From assembly GCA_963746265.1 (NCBI GenBank), contig CAVVAM010000011.1, positions 496,001 through 560,000 of the forward strand: a stretch of DNA of 64,000 bases. The letters are read 5' to 3'. This DNA is from Ilumatobacter sp963746265 (GTDB lineage: Bacteria; Actinomycetota; Acidimicrobiia; Acidimicrobiales; Ilumatobacteraceae). This document shows, piece by piece, positions 1 to 7,786 of this stretch (position 1 is the first letter of the stretch; each line of letters starts with the position of its first letter). A model generated the notes under the pieces. The model was not told where the DNA came from, searched no databases, and saw only the letters and a program-made list of their open reading frames with translations. Made by a program: the position numbers and the translations under genes.

Positions 1-267
1 CACCTGCTGGCCGATCTGCACAGCGATGGCTTGCCGATCGTGCTGACGACGCACGACATCAACGGCCTCGCCGCGCACCTCCCGCGCCTGATCTGCTTCA
101 ACCGGACGATCGTCGCCGACGGACAGCCCGAGCACGTGCTGCACCCGTACGTGCTCGAGCGGACGTACGGTGCACCGATGCAGGTGCTCCAGCACGGTGG
201 GATGCCGGTGGTCCTCGACCAACGTGGTCACGGCCCCCACATCGCACGCCCGGGGCGCTCCGCATGA
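1..267 (+). CDS. Metal ABC transporter ATP-binding protein, C-terminal fragment
   Basis: Only the last 88 codons lie in the window; the reading frame is open from base 1. The visible part has the switch-region histidine motif LTTHDI followed by a typical late-domain segment with ADGQPEHVL, as in the ATPases of zinc/manganese (ZnuC/MntA-like) importers. The Walker A, signature and Walker B motifs must lie upstream, outside the window. The stop overlaps the ATG of the downstream ABC-3 permease by 4 nt (ATGA), so the two are almost certainly one translationally coupled importer operon, and the permease family is what points to a metal substrate. Which metal is not determinable. The substrate-binding lipoprotein is not in view. 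Confidence 0.85.
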   Translation, partial: HLLADLHSDGLPIVLTTHDINGLAAHLPRLICFNRTIVADGQPEHVLHPYVLERTYGAPMQVLQHGGMPVVLDQRGHGPHIARPGRSA

Positions 268-1124
268 ACACGGTGGCGTTCCTGGAGCCCCTCGAGTTCG
301 CGTTCTTCCAACGAGGCATCGTCGTGGCGACGCTGGCGGGCGCGCTGTGCGGGCTCGTGGGGGTGTTCGTGGTACTGCGATCGATGAGCTACATCGGGCA
401 CGGGCTCTCGCACGCCGTCTTCGGCGGTGCGGCCGTCTCCTCGGTGATCGGCGTGTCGTTCTTCCTCGGTGCCGGGGTGTGGGGAGTGCTCGCGGCGCTC
501 CTCATCGGTCGCGTCTCGGCGCGATCGACGGTCGGCGCGGATGCCGCGATCGGTGTGGTCACCACGGCCTCGTTCGCGATCGGACTCGCCATCCAGAGCC
601 GCAGCGGATCGGTGTCGCGATCACTCGACACCGTGCTGTTCGGGAACGTGCTGGGGGTGTTCCGTGGCGACCTGGTCGCGATCGTGGTCGTGGGTGTCGC
701 GGTGGCCGTGTTCGTTCTGGCCTACCTGCGTGAACTCACGTTCATCACGTTCGACCGCGACGTCGCCCGGACGTCGGGCGTACGGGTCGGCCTGCTCGAT
801 GCGTGGTTCATGGTGGCCCTGTCGGCCACCGTCATCGTGTCGGTCCGCGTGATCGGAGCGCTGCTGATCACGGCGATGCTGGTCATTCCGGCGAGTACCG
901 CTCGCATGCTCACGAACTCCATCGGTCGGATGGTGTGGCTGGCGCCGGCACTCGGCGCCTCGTTCGGCCTGATCGGCATGTACTGCAGCTGGTACGCGGA
1001 CATTCCGAGTGGGGCCATGATCACCATCGTCGCCGCGTTGGCCTTCGGCGTCGTCTACGCCTTCACCGATGTCTCCCGTCGCCGGGTGATCGCAGCACTC
1101 GACGATCACTCCGTCCCGGCGTGA
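264..1124 (+). CDS. Metal ABC transporter permease (ABC-3 / ZnuB-MntB family)
   Basis: Predicted inner-membrane permease of 286 aa, normal length for the family. Hydrophobic segments alternate along the whole protein, including an early one (VVATLAGALCGLVGVFVVL) and ABC-3-like stretches such as SYIGHGLSHAVFGG and GALLITAMLVIPASTARM. The His in the SHA segment is typical of the family. It would pair with the ATPase ending just upstream (ATGA overlap) to import Zn2+, Mn2+ or Fe2+; the specific metal cannot be read from the sequence. Start chosen at the overlapping ATG. No Zur/DtxR-type operator can be judged because the operon promoter lies outside the window. Confidence 0.9.
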   Translation: MNTVAFLEPLEFAFFQRGIVVATLAGALCGLVGVFVVLRSMSYIGHGLSHAVFGGAAVSSVIGVSFFLGAGVWGVLAALLIGRVSARSTVGADAAIGVVTTASFAIGLAIQSRSGSVSRSLDTVLFGNVLGVFRGDLVAIVVVGVAVAVFVLAYLRELTFITFDRDVARTSGVRVGLLDAWFMVALSATVIVSVRVIGALLITAMLVIPASTARMLTNSIGRMVWLAPALGASFGLIGMYCSWYADIPSGAMITIVAALAFGVVYAFTDVSRRRVIAALDDHSVPA

Positions 1125-1137
1125 CAGCTCGCCGGGT

Positions 1138-1599
1138 TCAGCCGATCACACCTGCGTCCGCGAGCAGGAGCCGGTTGAGCGGATCGAGCTCGAGCGCACC
1201 GATGTCGGCGGGACGAAACCAGGTGACCCGGTGGACCTCGTCGTCTCCGGCGGCGGGCTCGCCGTCGACGATCACGGCATCGAACACCGTCGACACGTAC
1301 GAGCACAGATCACCGTTCGGATAGTGGACCCGGTAGCCGGGTCCGCCGAGCGCAGCTCTGATCCGTTCGAGTCGGACCACGGTGCCCGTCTCCTCGAACG
1401 CCTCACGTCGCGCTGCGTCCCACGGGGACTCATCGGGGTCGACCATGCCGCCGATCGTCTGCCACTTGCGGGTCTCGGCCTCCTGCATCAGCAGCAGGCG
1501 ACCGTCATCGTCCCAGATCAGGATGCACACCGCCGGAAGCAGCACGAGATCGTGCCCGACACGGTCGCGGAGACCCCGCAGGTAGTCGGAGATCGCCAC
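1138..1599 (-). CDS. Nudix hydrolase
   Basis: 153 aa. A complete Nudix box is visible (GGMVDPDESPWDAARREAFE followed by ETG; pattern GX5EX7REUXEEXGU), the Mg2+-binding catalytic helix of pyrophosphohydrolases acting on nucleoside diphosphate-linked substrates. A hydrophobic strand before it (LVLLPAVCILIWDDDGRLLL) is the usual first beta strand. Substrate cannot be predicted. GTG start with a TAGGGT box 8 nt upstream and no Shine-Dalgarno, so the mRNA is probably leaderless or nearly so. It converges with the ABC permease (13 bp between stops) and diverges from typA. Confidence 0.88.
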   Translation of the reverse strand: MAISDYLRGLRDRVGHDLVLLPAVCILIWDDDGRLLLMQEAETRKWQTIGGMVDPDESPWDAARREAFEETGTVVRLERIRAALGGPGYRVHYPNGDLCSYVSTVFDAVIVDGEPAAGDDEVHRVTWFRPADIGALELDPLNRLLLADAGVIG

Positions 1600-1607
1600 G
1601 AGTGGGG

Positions 1608-1613
1608 ACCCTA
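1608..1613 (-). promoter_or_regulatory. -10 box (TAGGGT) of the Nudix gene
   Basis: TAGGGT on the minus strand, 8 nt before the GTG start; matches the TANNNT actinobacterial -10 pattern and its position implies a leaderless or near-leaderless transcript. No clear -35. Confidence 0.5.
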
Positions 1614-1671
1614 ACGCAACGCTCCGGCGACCTGCCGACCACGCCCACGAACGCCGTCGGGAGAACGCCGA

Positions 1672-1677
1672 TAGCGT
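1672..1677 (+). promoter_or_regulatory. -10 box (TAGCGT) of typA
   Basis: TAGCGT lies 9 nt before the typA ATG; a TANNNT match placed for a very short leader. Confidence 0.45.
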
Positions 1678-1686
1678 GGTCAGGCC

Positions 1687-3537
1687 ATGTCCGAGACCCC
1701 CCTGTCCTCACGTGACGATCTCCGTAATCTCGCGATCGTCGCCCACGTCGACCACGGCAAGACCACACTCGTGGACTCACTCCTGCAGCAGTCCGGTGCG
1801 TTCCGGTCCAACGAAACCGTCGAGGAACGGGTCATGGACTCGAGCGACCTCGAACGCGAGAAGGGCATCACGATTCTCGCCAAGAACACGTCGGTGCAGT
1901 GGGACGGAGTGACGTTCAACATCGTCGACACGCCCGGCCACGCCGACTTCGGCGGCGAGGTCGAACGGGCCCTGACCATGGTCGACGGGATCGTGCTCCT
2001 GGTCGACGCGGCGGAGGGGCCGCTCCCGCAGACCCGCTTCGTGCTGCGCAAGGCGCTCGCCTACGACATGCCGGTGATCCTGGTGATCAACAAGGTCGAC
2101 CGGCCCGACGCCCGGATCGCGGAGGTCGTCGACGAGGTTTACGAGCTGTTCATGGACCTGGATGCGAGCGACGCTCAGCTCGACTTCCCGATCGTGTACT
2201 GCTCGGGGCGTGACGGTTGGGCGTCGCTCGATCTCGAACACCGTGGCGACAACCTCGGGCCGCTCTGCGACGTGATCCTCGAGACCATTCCTGCGCCGAC
2301 GTACCACGAAGGTGCCCCGCTCCAGGCCTGGGTGACGAACCTGGACGCGAACGCCTACCTCGGTCGACTCGCCCTGTGTCGCGTCGTCGAGGGTCGGATC
2401 GAGAAGGGCAAGCAGGTCGCCTGGTGCCGAGTCGACGGTGCTATCAGCCGGATCAGAGTGGCTGAACTGTTCCTCACCGAGCAGCTCACACGCGTTCCGG
2501 TCGAATCGGCCGGGCCCGGCGATCTCGTCGCCGTTGCGGGCATCCCGGAGATCACGATCGGCGAGACGCTCGCCGACGCGGAGCATCCCGTGGCGCTGCC
2601 GCTCATCACCGTCGACGAGCCCGCCCTCGCGATGACCATCGGGATCAACACGTCCCCACTGGCGGGCCGGGACGGGAGCAAGCTCACGGCGCGGCTGGTC
2701 AAGAACCGCCTCGACGCCGAACTGGTCGGCAACGTGAGCATTCGGGTCAACCCCACCGACCGCCCCGACGCCTGGGAAGTGCAGGCCCGTGGCGAGCTGC
2801 AGCTCGCCGTGCTGGTCGAGACCATGCGCCGCGAAGGTTTCGAGCTGACGGTCGGCAAGCCCGAGGTCGTGACGAAGGAGATCGACGGCACGAGGTGCGA
2901 ACCGGTGGAGCGGGTCACGATCGACGCCCCCGAAGAGCACCTCGGCGCGGTCACCCAGCTGCTCGCCGCCCGCAAGGGCCGGATGGAGAACATGACGAAC
3001 CACGGGATGGGATGGGTCCGCCTGGAGTACCTCGTGCCGGCTCGCGGCCTGATCGGGTTCCGGACCGACTTCCTCACCGAGACGCGTGGGACCGGGGTCA
3101 TCAGCCACATCTTCGAGGACTACGAGCCGTGGTTCGGCGACATTCGGGCCCGTGACCGCGGTTCGATCGTGGCCGACCGCACGGGCCCGACGACCACGTA
3201 CGCCATGATCAACCTCCAGGAGCGCTGCACGATGATGGTGGGTCCGGGGACCGACGTCTACATGGGCATGATCGTCGGTGAGAACTCCCGGGCCGGCGAC
3301 ATGGACGTCAACATCTGCCGGGAGAAGAAGTTGACCAACGTGCGGGCTTCGTCGTCCGACGAGACGGTCAAGCTGACGCCCCACCGCGTCCTGTCGCTCG
3401 AGCACGCGCTCGAGTTCATCACCTCCGACGAGTGCATCGAGGTCACCCCGAAGCACGTACGCCTTCGCAAGGTCCATCTCGATCCGCAGGACCGCCATCG
3501 CGCGGCCAAGGCGCTCGCCGGCTCCGCCTCCCGCTGA
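1687..3537 (+). CDS. typA: Ribosome-associated GTPase TypA/BipA
   Basis: 616 aa, full family length. Translational GTPase that binds 70S ribosomes and helps 50S assembly and stress adaptation. The G domain is intact: G1 AHVDHGKTTL (about residues 18-27), G3 DTPGHADFGGEVERAL, G4 NKVDRPDAR, and the switch I element EREKGITI. Later segments ARGLIGFRTDFLTETRGTG and the C-terminal region with NVRASSSDE are characteristic of BipA rather than EF-G or LepA. ATG start preceded by a TANNNT box. Monocistronic as far as visible: divergent from the Nudix gene and convergent with the transglutaminase-like gene downstream. Confidence 0.97.
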   Translation: MSETPLSSRDDLRNLAIVAHVDHGKTTLVDSLLQQSGAFRSNETVEERVMDSSDLEREKGITILAKNTSVQWDGVTFNIVDTPGHADFGGEVERALTMVDGIVLLVDAAEGPLPQTRFVLRKALAYDMPVILVINKVDRPDARIAEVVDEVYELFMDLDASDAQLDFPIVYCSGRDGWASLDLEHRGDNLGPLCDVILETIPAPTYHEGAPLQAWVTNLDANAYLGRLALCRVVEGRIEKGKQVAWCRVDGAISRIRVAELFLTEQLTRVPVESAGPGDLVAVAGIPEITIGETLADAEHPVALPLITVDEPALAMTIGINTSPLAGRDGSKLTARLVKNRLDAELVGNVSIRVNPTDRPDAWEVQARGELQLAVLVETMRREGFELTVGKPEVVTKEIDGTRCEPVERVTIDAPEEHLGAVTQLLAARKGRMENMTNHGMGWVRLEYLVPARGLIGFRTDFLTETRGTGVISHIFEDYEPWFGDIRARDRGSIVADRTGPTTTYAMINLQERCTMMVGPGTDVYMGMIVGENSRAGDMDVNICREKKLTNVRASSSDETVKLTPHRVLSLEHALEFITSDECIEVTPKHVRLRKVHLDPQDRHRAAKALAGSASR

Positions 3538-3557
3538 CGGCCCACGGCACGCGTTCG

Positions 3558-4247
3558 TCAGATGCCGGAGCTGAACGCCGCGTCACCGGCATCCTCGGCC
3601 GACGTGGCCGATACGGCTCCGAACTCGGCACCGTAGATCGAGCGGAAATCGGCGAGCATCTCGTCGAGGGGGAGGTCGTCGAAGCTGCCGCGCTGATGGA
3701 CGTACTCCATGTGGCGGCGACCCGCCTGGTCGAAGGGGTGCATCAAGGCGTCGGCGGTGCCGTCGAACTCGAGGACCTTGACCCCGAACCGATCGCACAG
3801 CTCGATGTTGAACGCGGAACTCAGCTTGAACCACCGGGCGGAGCCGTCGTCGGCTGCACGATCCGGGAGGAGCATCTCCGAATAGCCGTGCCAGGCGAAC
3901 AGATCGGTTCCCATGGACGCCGAGAGCTTCTCACTGGTGAGATGGTTGCGGACGTCGGCGAATCCGAGTCGGGCCGGGATGCCGAGGTGTCGGGCCGCGG
4001 CCGTGAGCAGCACCGACTTCGGCACACACCAGTTCGTCGGCGCCCCGACGACGGAGCTCGCCCGAAATGCAGCGGGTTCGTAGGAGATGCCGTAGGGGTC
4101 GTACCGGATACCGTCCCGGACCCGGTGGAAGAGTGCGATCGCCCGCTCGGTCGGATCGGTCAGGTCACCGACGGTGTCGCGAGCGTATGCCTGCACGGCG
4201 GGATGGTCGTGGTCGATGTACCAGGTCGTGGCGAGTTCGGGGGCCAT
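3558..4247 (-). CDS. Transglutaminase-like family protein
   Basis: 229 aa. Papain-fold transglutaminase-like protein: candidate nucleophile Cys74 in TNWCVPKS, followed by ARHLGIPARLGFADVRNHL and candidate His120 in FAWHGYSEM. The position usually occupied by the third catalytic residue reads SSAFN. A C-terminal block (LEFDGTADALMHPFDQAG, then RRHMEYVHQRGSF) belongs to a common uncharacterised bacterial subfamily. No signal peptide, so probably cytoplasmic; likely a peptidase or amidase rather than a crosslinker, but substrate unknown. ATG start chosen because a TAGAGT -10 box lies 7 nt upstream; the frame extends further upstream only as antisense to the fucosidase-like gene. Follows that gene on the same strand with a 133-bp gap. 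Confidence 0.82.
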   Translation of the reverse strand: MAPELATTWYIDHDHPAVQAYARDTVGDLTDPTERAIALFHRVRDGIRYDPYGISYEPAAFRASSVVGAPTNWCVPKSVLLTAAARHLGIPARLGFADVRNHLTSEKLSASMGTDLFAWHGYSEMLLPDRAADDGSARWFKLSSAFNIELCDRFGVKVLEFDGTADALMHPFDQAGRRHMEYVHQRGSFDDLPLDEMLADFRSIYGAEFGAVSATSAEDAGDAAFSSGI

Positions 4248-4254
4248 TCGGCCG

Positions 4255-4260
4255 ACTCTA
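4255..4260 (-). promoter_or_regulatory. -10 box (TAGAGT) of the transglutaminase-like gene
   Basis: TAGAGT (minus strand) 7 nt from the ATG at 4247; supports that start and an independent, leaderless transcript. Confidence 0.5.
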
Positions 4261-4380
4261 AACTCGTCTCGCTGCGGGCGGCGATGGGGAACGATCATTT
4301 CGTGCGCGGTGGTCTCCTGTGGCTCGCCTCGAACCCGGCGACCGGGCGTCACCCACGAGCTCGGCGACGAAGCTGCCTGA

Positions 4381-6507
4381 TCAGGGCCCGAACACGACGT
4401 CGCCGTCCGGTTGGAGCAGGTCGACCGCGGCGTTGTCGTAATGACGGACCGTGCCGGCGTCCCAGGCCATGAGCCCGACCCGGCAGCGTTCCCAGTGGTT
4501 GCCCGACACCTCGATGTCGGTCGCGCCGCGCTGCACCAGGCATCCGCTGTCGCCGTCCCTGACGGCGTTGCCGGTGACCTGAGCCAACGTTCCGCCGTCG
4601 ATGTCGACTGCTCGCATCGCTCGCGCGAACGAATTGCCGAACACCACGGAGCCGTCGGTGTCGACCAGTTGCACGCCCCACCATCGAGACCGCACCTGGT
4701 TCCCACGGACCTCGGCGCCGACCGTGGATTCCAGCCGGACGGCCTGGAGCACGTGACGGAACTCGCACCCCTCGACGACGTGGCCGGAGCCGCCCACGAT
4801 CTCGATCGCGCAGTCCCATTCCATGCCCTCGAACGATGACCGGAGGATCTCGATGCGATCGGCCCCGTGGGCGACGACGCCGATCGCTCGGCAGGAGTTC
4901 ATGCGGGCGCGCCCGCCGGTGATCTCGACGTGCCCCTCGATTCGACAGCCCAGCAGGGCGCTGCCGAGGCCAGGTATCGCCACGACCGGCTTGGGAAGCC
5001 AGACGATGCGATCGCCGCCGCCGGTCACCGAGCAGTGCTCGACACGCGAACCGTCACCCAGCACGACGGCGATGCTCTCCAAGCCGTCGATCGTCGTTCG
5101 ATCCGGACCCAGCCCGCGGAGAGTGACTCCGTCGGGAATCCGGGCCGGCCCCACGTAGCGACCGTCGCCGAGTTGGACGATCGCGCCGCGTGGGGCGTCG
5201 GCCAGCAGCGGCGCGAGTTCCGTCGACTCGGTCGGTCGCTGGGCGAACAGCTCGATCGGGGGTTCGGGTGGGGTGTCGAGATCGATGCGGTAGACCGCGG
5301 GCAGTCGGGCGGTCCGCCGTGTGCGTCGCTCCAACGTGACGCCGCGCTCGTCCTGATCGAAGGCCATCGGCTCCCCGTCGAGGGTGGTGACGCTACGCAC
5401 GATCCCGCCGTCGCGGGTCAGCGCTGCGAATCGGCCCTTGCCGCCGACGTCGACGGCGTGCAGAAGGTCGTCGACCACGATGTAGCGACAGTCCGGGTCA
5501 CCCCAGGTGGCCCATGGGCGCCCGGTGTCGACGAGGTCGGCGTGGCGCCTGATCCATCCGCCGGCGGCGCGGAGTCGATCGGCGTAGAGGTCGGGAATCC
5601 GCCCCTGGGCATCGGGGCCGATGCACAGCAGCAGATGCCCGCCCTTCGCGACGACCTCGGTGAGGAGCGCCACGATCTCAGCGGCCGAGATCAGATGTTC
5701 CTCCCGCTCGATCCGGTTGAAGCCGATTCCGGTCCCCAGACCGCGTCGCGTCTCCCAGGGTTGCGCGAGGATGCCGTCGGGGACGCGGTACTCGAACGTC
5801 GACACACCGGCATCGCCGGCCCACCAGCGGTCGTTGACGATCACGTCGGGGTCGATCGACCGCACCTTGGCCATCAGTTCGTCACTCTTCCAGTGGCTGC
5901 CGCCTGCGCCCCAGTGGCCGTCGCCCCAGAGCATCCTCGAACCGTACCGGCCGACCAGATCGAGTACGTGGGGATGCAGGACCGAGTCGACGTACGAACA
6001 GCTGGGGTATCTGGCGTCGCCCCAGTCGAGGAGGGAGTACGAGGTGCCGAACACGAGGTCGGCACGCTCACAGGCGGCTGCGAACTCCGCCAGGACGTTG
6101 CGGGCCGGGCCATCGGCCATCACGGTTCGGTCGGTGCCCGGAGCGTCCCACCAGCAGAGTCCGTCGTGATGCTTGGCCACCATGACGGCATATCCGGCCC
6201 CGGCGTCGCGGGCGAGGCCGGTCCAGGCGTCGGGGTCGAACTCGTCGAACGTCAGGAAGGGCAGGAAGTCGCCGTACTCCTCGACGTGCGCCCACCGATC
6301 GCGGTGATGAGCGAGTGTCTCGACGAGCGGTGACGGGTGCAGCAGGACGTCGCGAACACCGGGGTCCATGTGGGCCTGGTACCACCCGGGATACTCGCCG
6401 ATCGGTGCCCACGCCGGCACGCTCGCGAGGCTCGCCTGGATCATCAGGCCGAATCGTCGTTGCGTCCACCAGGAAGGGGCCCCCATGCCGGAGCCATCCT
6501 CGCGCAC
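4381..6507 (-). CDS. GH29 alpha-L-fucosidase-like protein fused to a parallel beta-helix domain
   Basis: 708 aa. Residues about 10-340 resemble GH29 alpha-L-fucosidases: WWTQRRFGLMIQ near the start, the family motif AKHHDGLCWWD (111-121), and LWGDGHW with Asp196 at the nucleophile position, then NDRWW. A linker with a small beta-rich segment (to about 390) leads into a right-handed beta-helix (about 395-708) with repeated short strands (TLRGLGPDRTTIDG, VEGCEFRHV, VFGNSF, VTGNAVRDG), as in pectate-lyase-like carbohydrate-binding or lyase domains. There is no signal peptide, unusual for a glycan hydrolase. Start is GTG at 6507; an internal ATG at residue 8 (6486) is also plausible. True substrate unproven. 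Confidence 0.82.
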   Translation of the reverse strand: MREDGSGMGAPSWWTQRRFGLMIQASLASVPAWAPIGEYPGWYQAHMDPGVRDVLLHPSPLVETLAHHRDRWAHVEEYGDFLPFLTFDEFDPDAWTGLARDAGAGYAVMVAKHHDGLCWWDAPGTDRTVMADGPARNVLAEFAAACERADLVFGTSYSLLDWGDARYPSCSYVDSVLHPHVLDLVGRYGSRMLWGDGHWGAGGSHWKSDELMAKVRSIDPDVIVNDRWWAGDAGVSTFEYRVPDGILAQPWETRRGLGTGIGFNRIEREEHLISAAEIVALLTEVVAKGGHLLLCIGPDAQGRIPDLYADRLRAAGGWIRRHADLVDTGRPWATWGDPDCRYIVVDDLLHAVDVGGKGRFAALTRDGGIVRSVTTLDGEPMAFDQDERGVTLERRTRRTARLPAVYRIDLDTPPEPPIELFAQRPTESTELAPLLADAPRGAIVQLGDGRYVGPARIPDGVTLRGLGPDRTTIDGLESIAVVLGDGSRVEHCSVTGGGDRIVWLPKPVVAIPGLGSALLGCRIEGHVEITGGRARMNSCRAIGVVAHGADRIEILRSSFEGMEWDCAIEIVGGSGHVVEGCEFRHVLQAVRLESTVGAEVRGNQVRSRWWGVQLVDTDGSVVFGNSFARAMRAVDIDGGTLAQVTGNAVRDGDSGCLVQRGATDIEVSGNHWERCRVGLMAWDAGTVRHYDNAAVDLLQPDGDVVFGP

Positions 6508-6544
6508 GGTGTTGCCAACCGCTTACTCGTGGCACACTCCGGGG

Positions 6545-7363
6545 ATGGTTGTTGCCCGAGGAGACGTCGTCGACCGGAAGGTCGACGCACTGAGCGAACG
6601 CCTGCGGCAACTGAAATCGGTCGTGGTGGCGTTCTCCGGAGGCGCCGACTCGACGTTCCTGGCCGCGGTCGCGCACCAGGTGTTGGGCGGAACCGGCGCG
6701 ACGGCCGTCACGGCGGTGTCGCCGTCGCTGGCCGGCGCAGAGGAGGCGGACTGCCGTGCTCTCGCAGCGGAACGGGGATGGTCCTGGGCGTCGGTCCGGA
6801 CGTTCGAGATGGAACGGGCCGCGTATCGGCGCAACGACGCCGACCGCTGCTTCCACTGCAAGGCCGAGTTGATGGATGTGGTCGCGCCGATCGCCGCTCG
6901 ACACGACGCGGTCATCGCTCTCGGCGTCAACGTCGACGATCTCGGCGACCACCGTCCCGGACAACGGGCAGCTGCCGAAGCGGGGGCCGTGTTCCCGCTC
7001 GTCGATGCCGGGTTCACGAAAGCCGACGTGCGAGAGGCCTCGAGGCGGCTCGGCCTACGCACGTGGGACAAGCCGGCCGCCGCCTGCCTGGCGAGCCGCG
7101 TTCCGTACGGCACCGAGGTGTCGGTCGGCATCCTGGGTCGGGTCGAGCGTGCCGAGGCCGCGCTGCACGACATGGGCTTCCGGCAGTGCCGGGTCCGCCA
7201 CTACGACGACACCGCACGGATCGAGGTCGAGATCGACGAGATCCAGCGTCTGCTCGACCGCCGGGTGGAGGTTGTCGCCGCGGTCCGAGCGTGCGGCTAC
7301 CGGTACGTGACGGTCGATCTCGAAGGATTCCGCTCGGGCAATCTGAACGCCGTCCTCGACTGA
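6545..7363 (+). CDS. larE: LarE-like ATP-dependent sacrificial sulfur transferase
   Basis: 272 aa. N-terminal PP-loop ATPase motif SGGADS (31-36) and the LarE signature KPAAACLASRVPYG with Cys181. A second pair, Cys102 and Cys105, sits in RCFHCK. LarE adenylates and thiolates the pyridinium carboxylate precursor of the nickel-pincer cofactor of lactate racemase. One-Cys enzymes sacrifice their own cysteine sulfur; the three-Cys arrangement seen here is known from LarE homologues reported to carry a [4Fe-4S] cluster that handles the sulfur catalytically. No larA, larB or larC is in the window, so the acceptor may be something else. ATG start at 6545 avoids overlap with the divergent fucosidase-like gene; a longer in-frame extension to 6368 is antisense to it. 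Confidence 0.88.
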   Translation: MVVARGDVVDRKVDALSERLRQLKSVVVAFSGGADSTFLAAVAHQVLGGTGATAVTAVSPSLAGAEEADCRALAAERGWSWASVRTFEMERAAYRRNDADRCFHCKAELMDVVAPIAARHDAVIALGVNVDDLGDHRPGQRAAAEAGAVFPLVDAGFTKADVREASRRLGLRTWDKPAAACLASRVPYGTEVSVGILGRVERAEAALHDMGFRQCRVRHYDDTARIEVEIDEIQRLLDRRVEVVAAVRACGYRYVTVDLEGFRSGNLNAVLD

Positions 7364-7417
7364 GGAGCCGCCGGGCGAGCCGATCGGCCGAAGCGGGCCG
7401 TCCGGCCCCTTCCTCGA

Positions 7418-7423
7418 TACGGT
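7418..7423 (+). promoter_or_regulatory. -10 box (TACGGT) of the VOC gene
   Basis: TACGGT exactly 6 nt before the GTG at 7430, the spacing expected for a leaderless mRNA. Confidence 0.5.
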
Positions 7424-7429
7424 GGTGTC

Positions 7430-7786
7430 GTGCTCGTCGCCGACATCCACCACGTCTCGCTCAACGTGACCGACACCGAGCGGGCGCTCGGGTTCTACCG
7501 CGATGTGTTGGGCTTGGCCGTGATCCCGCGCCCCGACTTCCCGTTCGGTGGTGCCTGGCTCGATGCCGGCGCCGGCCGGCAGATCCATCTCATCGAGGCC
7601 GACGTCCCCTCCGATCTCGGGCAGCACGTCGCCTTCCGCGTCGCGTCGGTCGACGATGCGATCGCCCGGCTCCGCGAGGCGGGCATCGAGGTCGGCGACG
7701 CCCGCTCGGTCGGCGACACCGGCATGCGCCAGACGTTCGCCGCCGACCCCGACGGCAACCGAATCGAGTTCACGCAGCCCGCATGA
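7430..7786 (+). CDS. VOC (glyoxalase/bleomycin-resistance) family protein
   Basis: 118 aa, a single VOC module of two beta-alpha-beta-beta-beta halves. Visible features: HHVSLNVTDTERALGFYRDV at the start (metal-ligand His and the family FYRDVLGL motif) and ADPDGNRIEFTQ at the end (second-half metal-ligand Glu). Such proteins bind a divalent metal and act as lyases, dioxygenases, isomerases or resistance proteins; the substrate is not predictable. GTG start with a -10 box 6 nt upstream. Its stop overlaps the ATG of the acyltransferase (ATGA), so they are co-transcribed. Confidence 0.85.
   Translation: MLVADIHHVSLNVTDTERALGFYRDVLGLAVIPRPDFPFGGAWLDAGAGRQIHLIEADVPSDLGQHVAFRVASVDDAIARLREAGIEVGDARSVGDTGMRQTFAADPDGNRIEFTQPA

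Noticed and set aside
1777..3498. Long open frame (573 codons) antisense to typA
   Set aside because: Arises from GC-rich codon bias in the sense gene; sequence is low complexity in His/Arg/Asp and lacks any domain.
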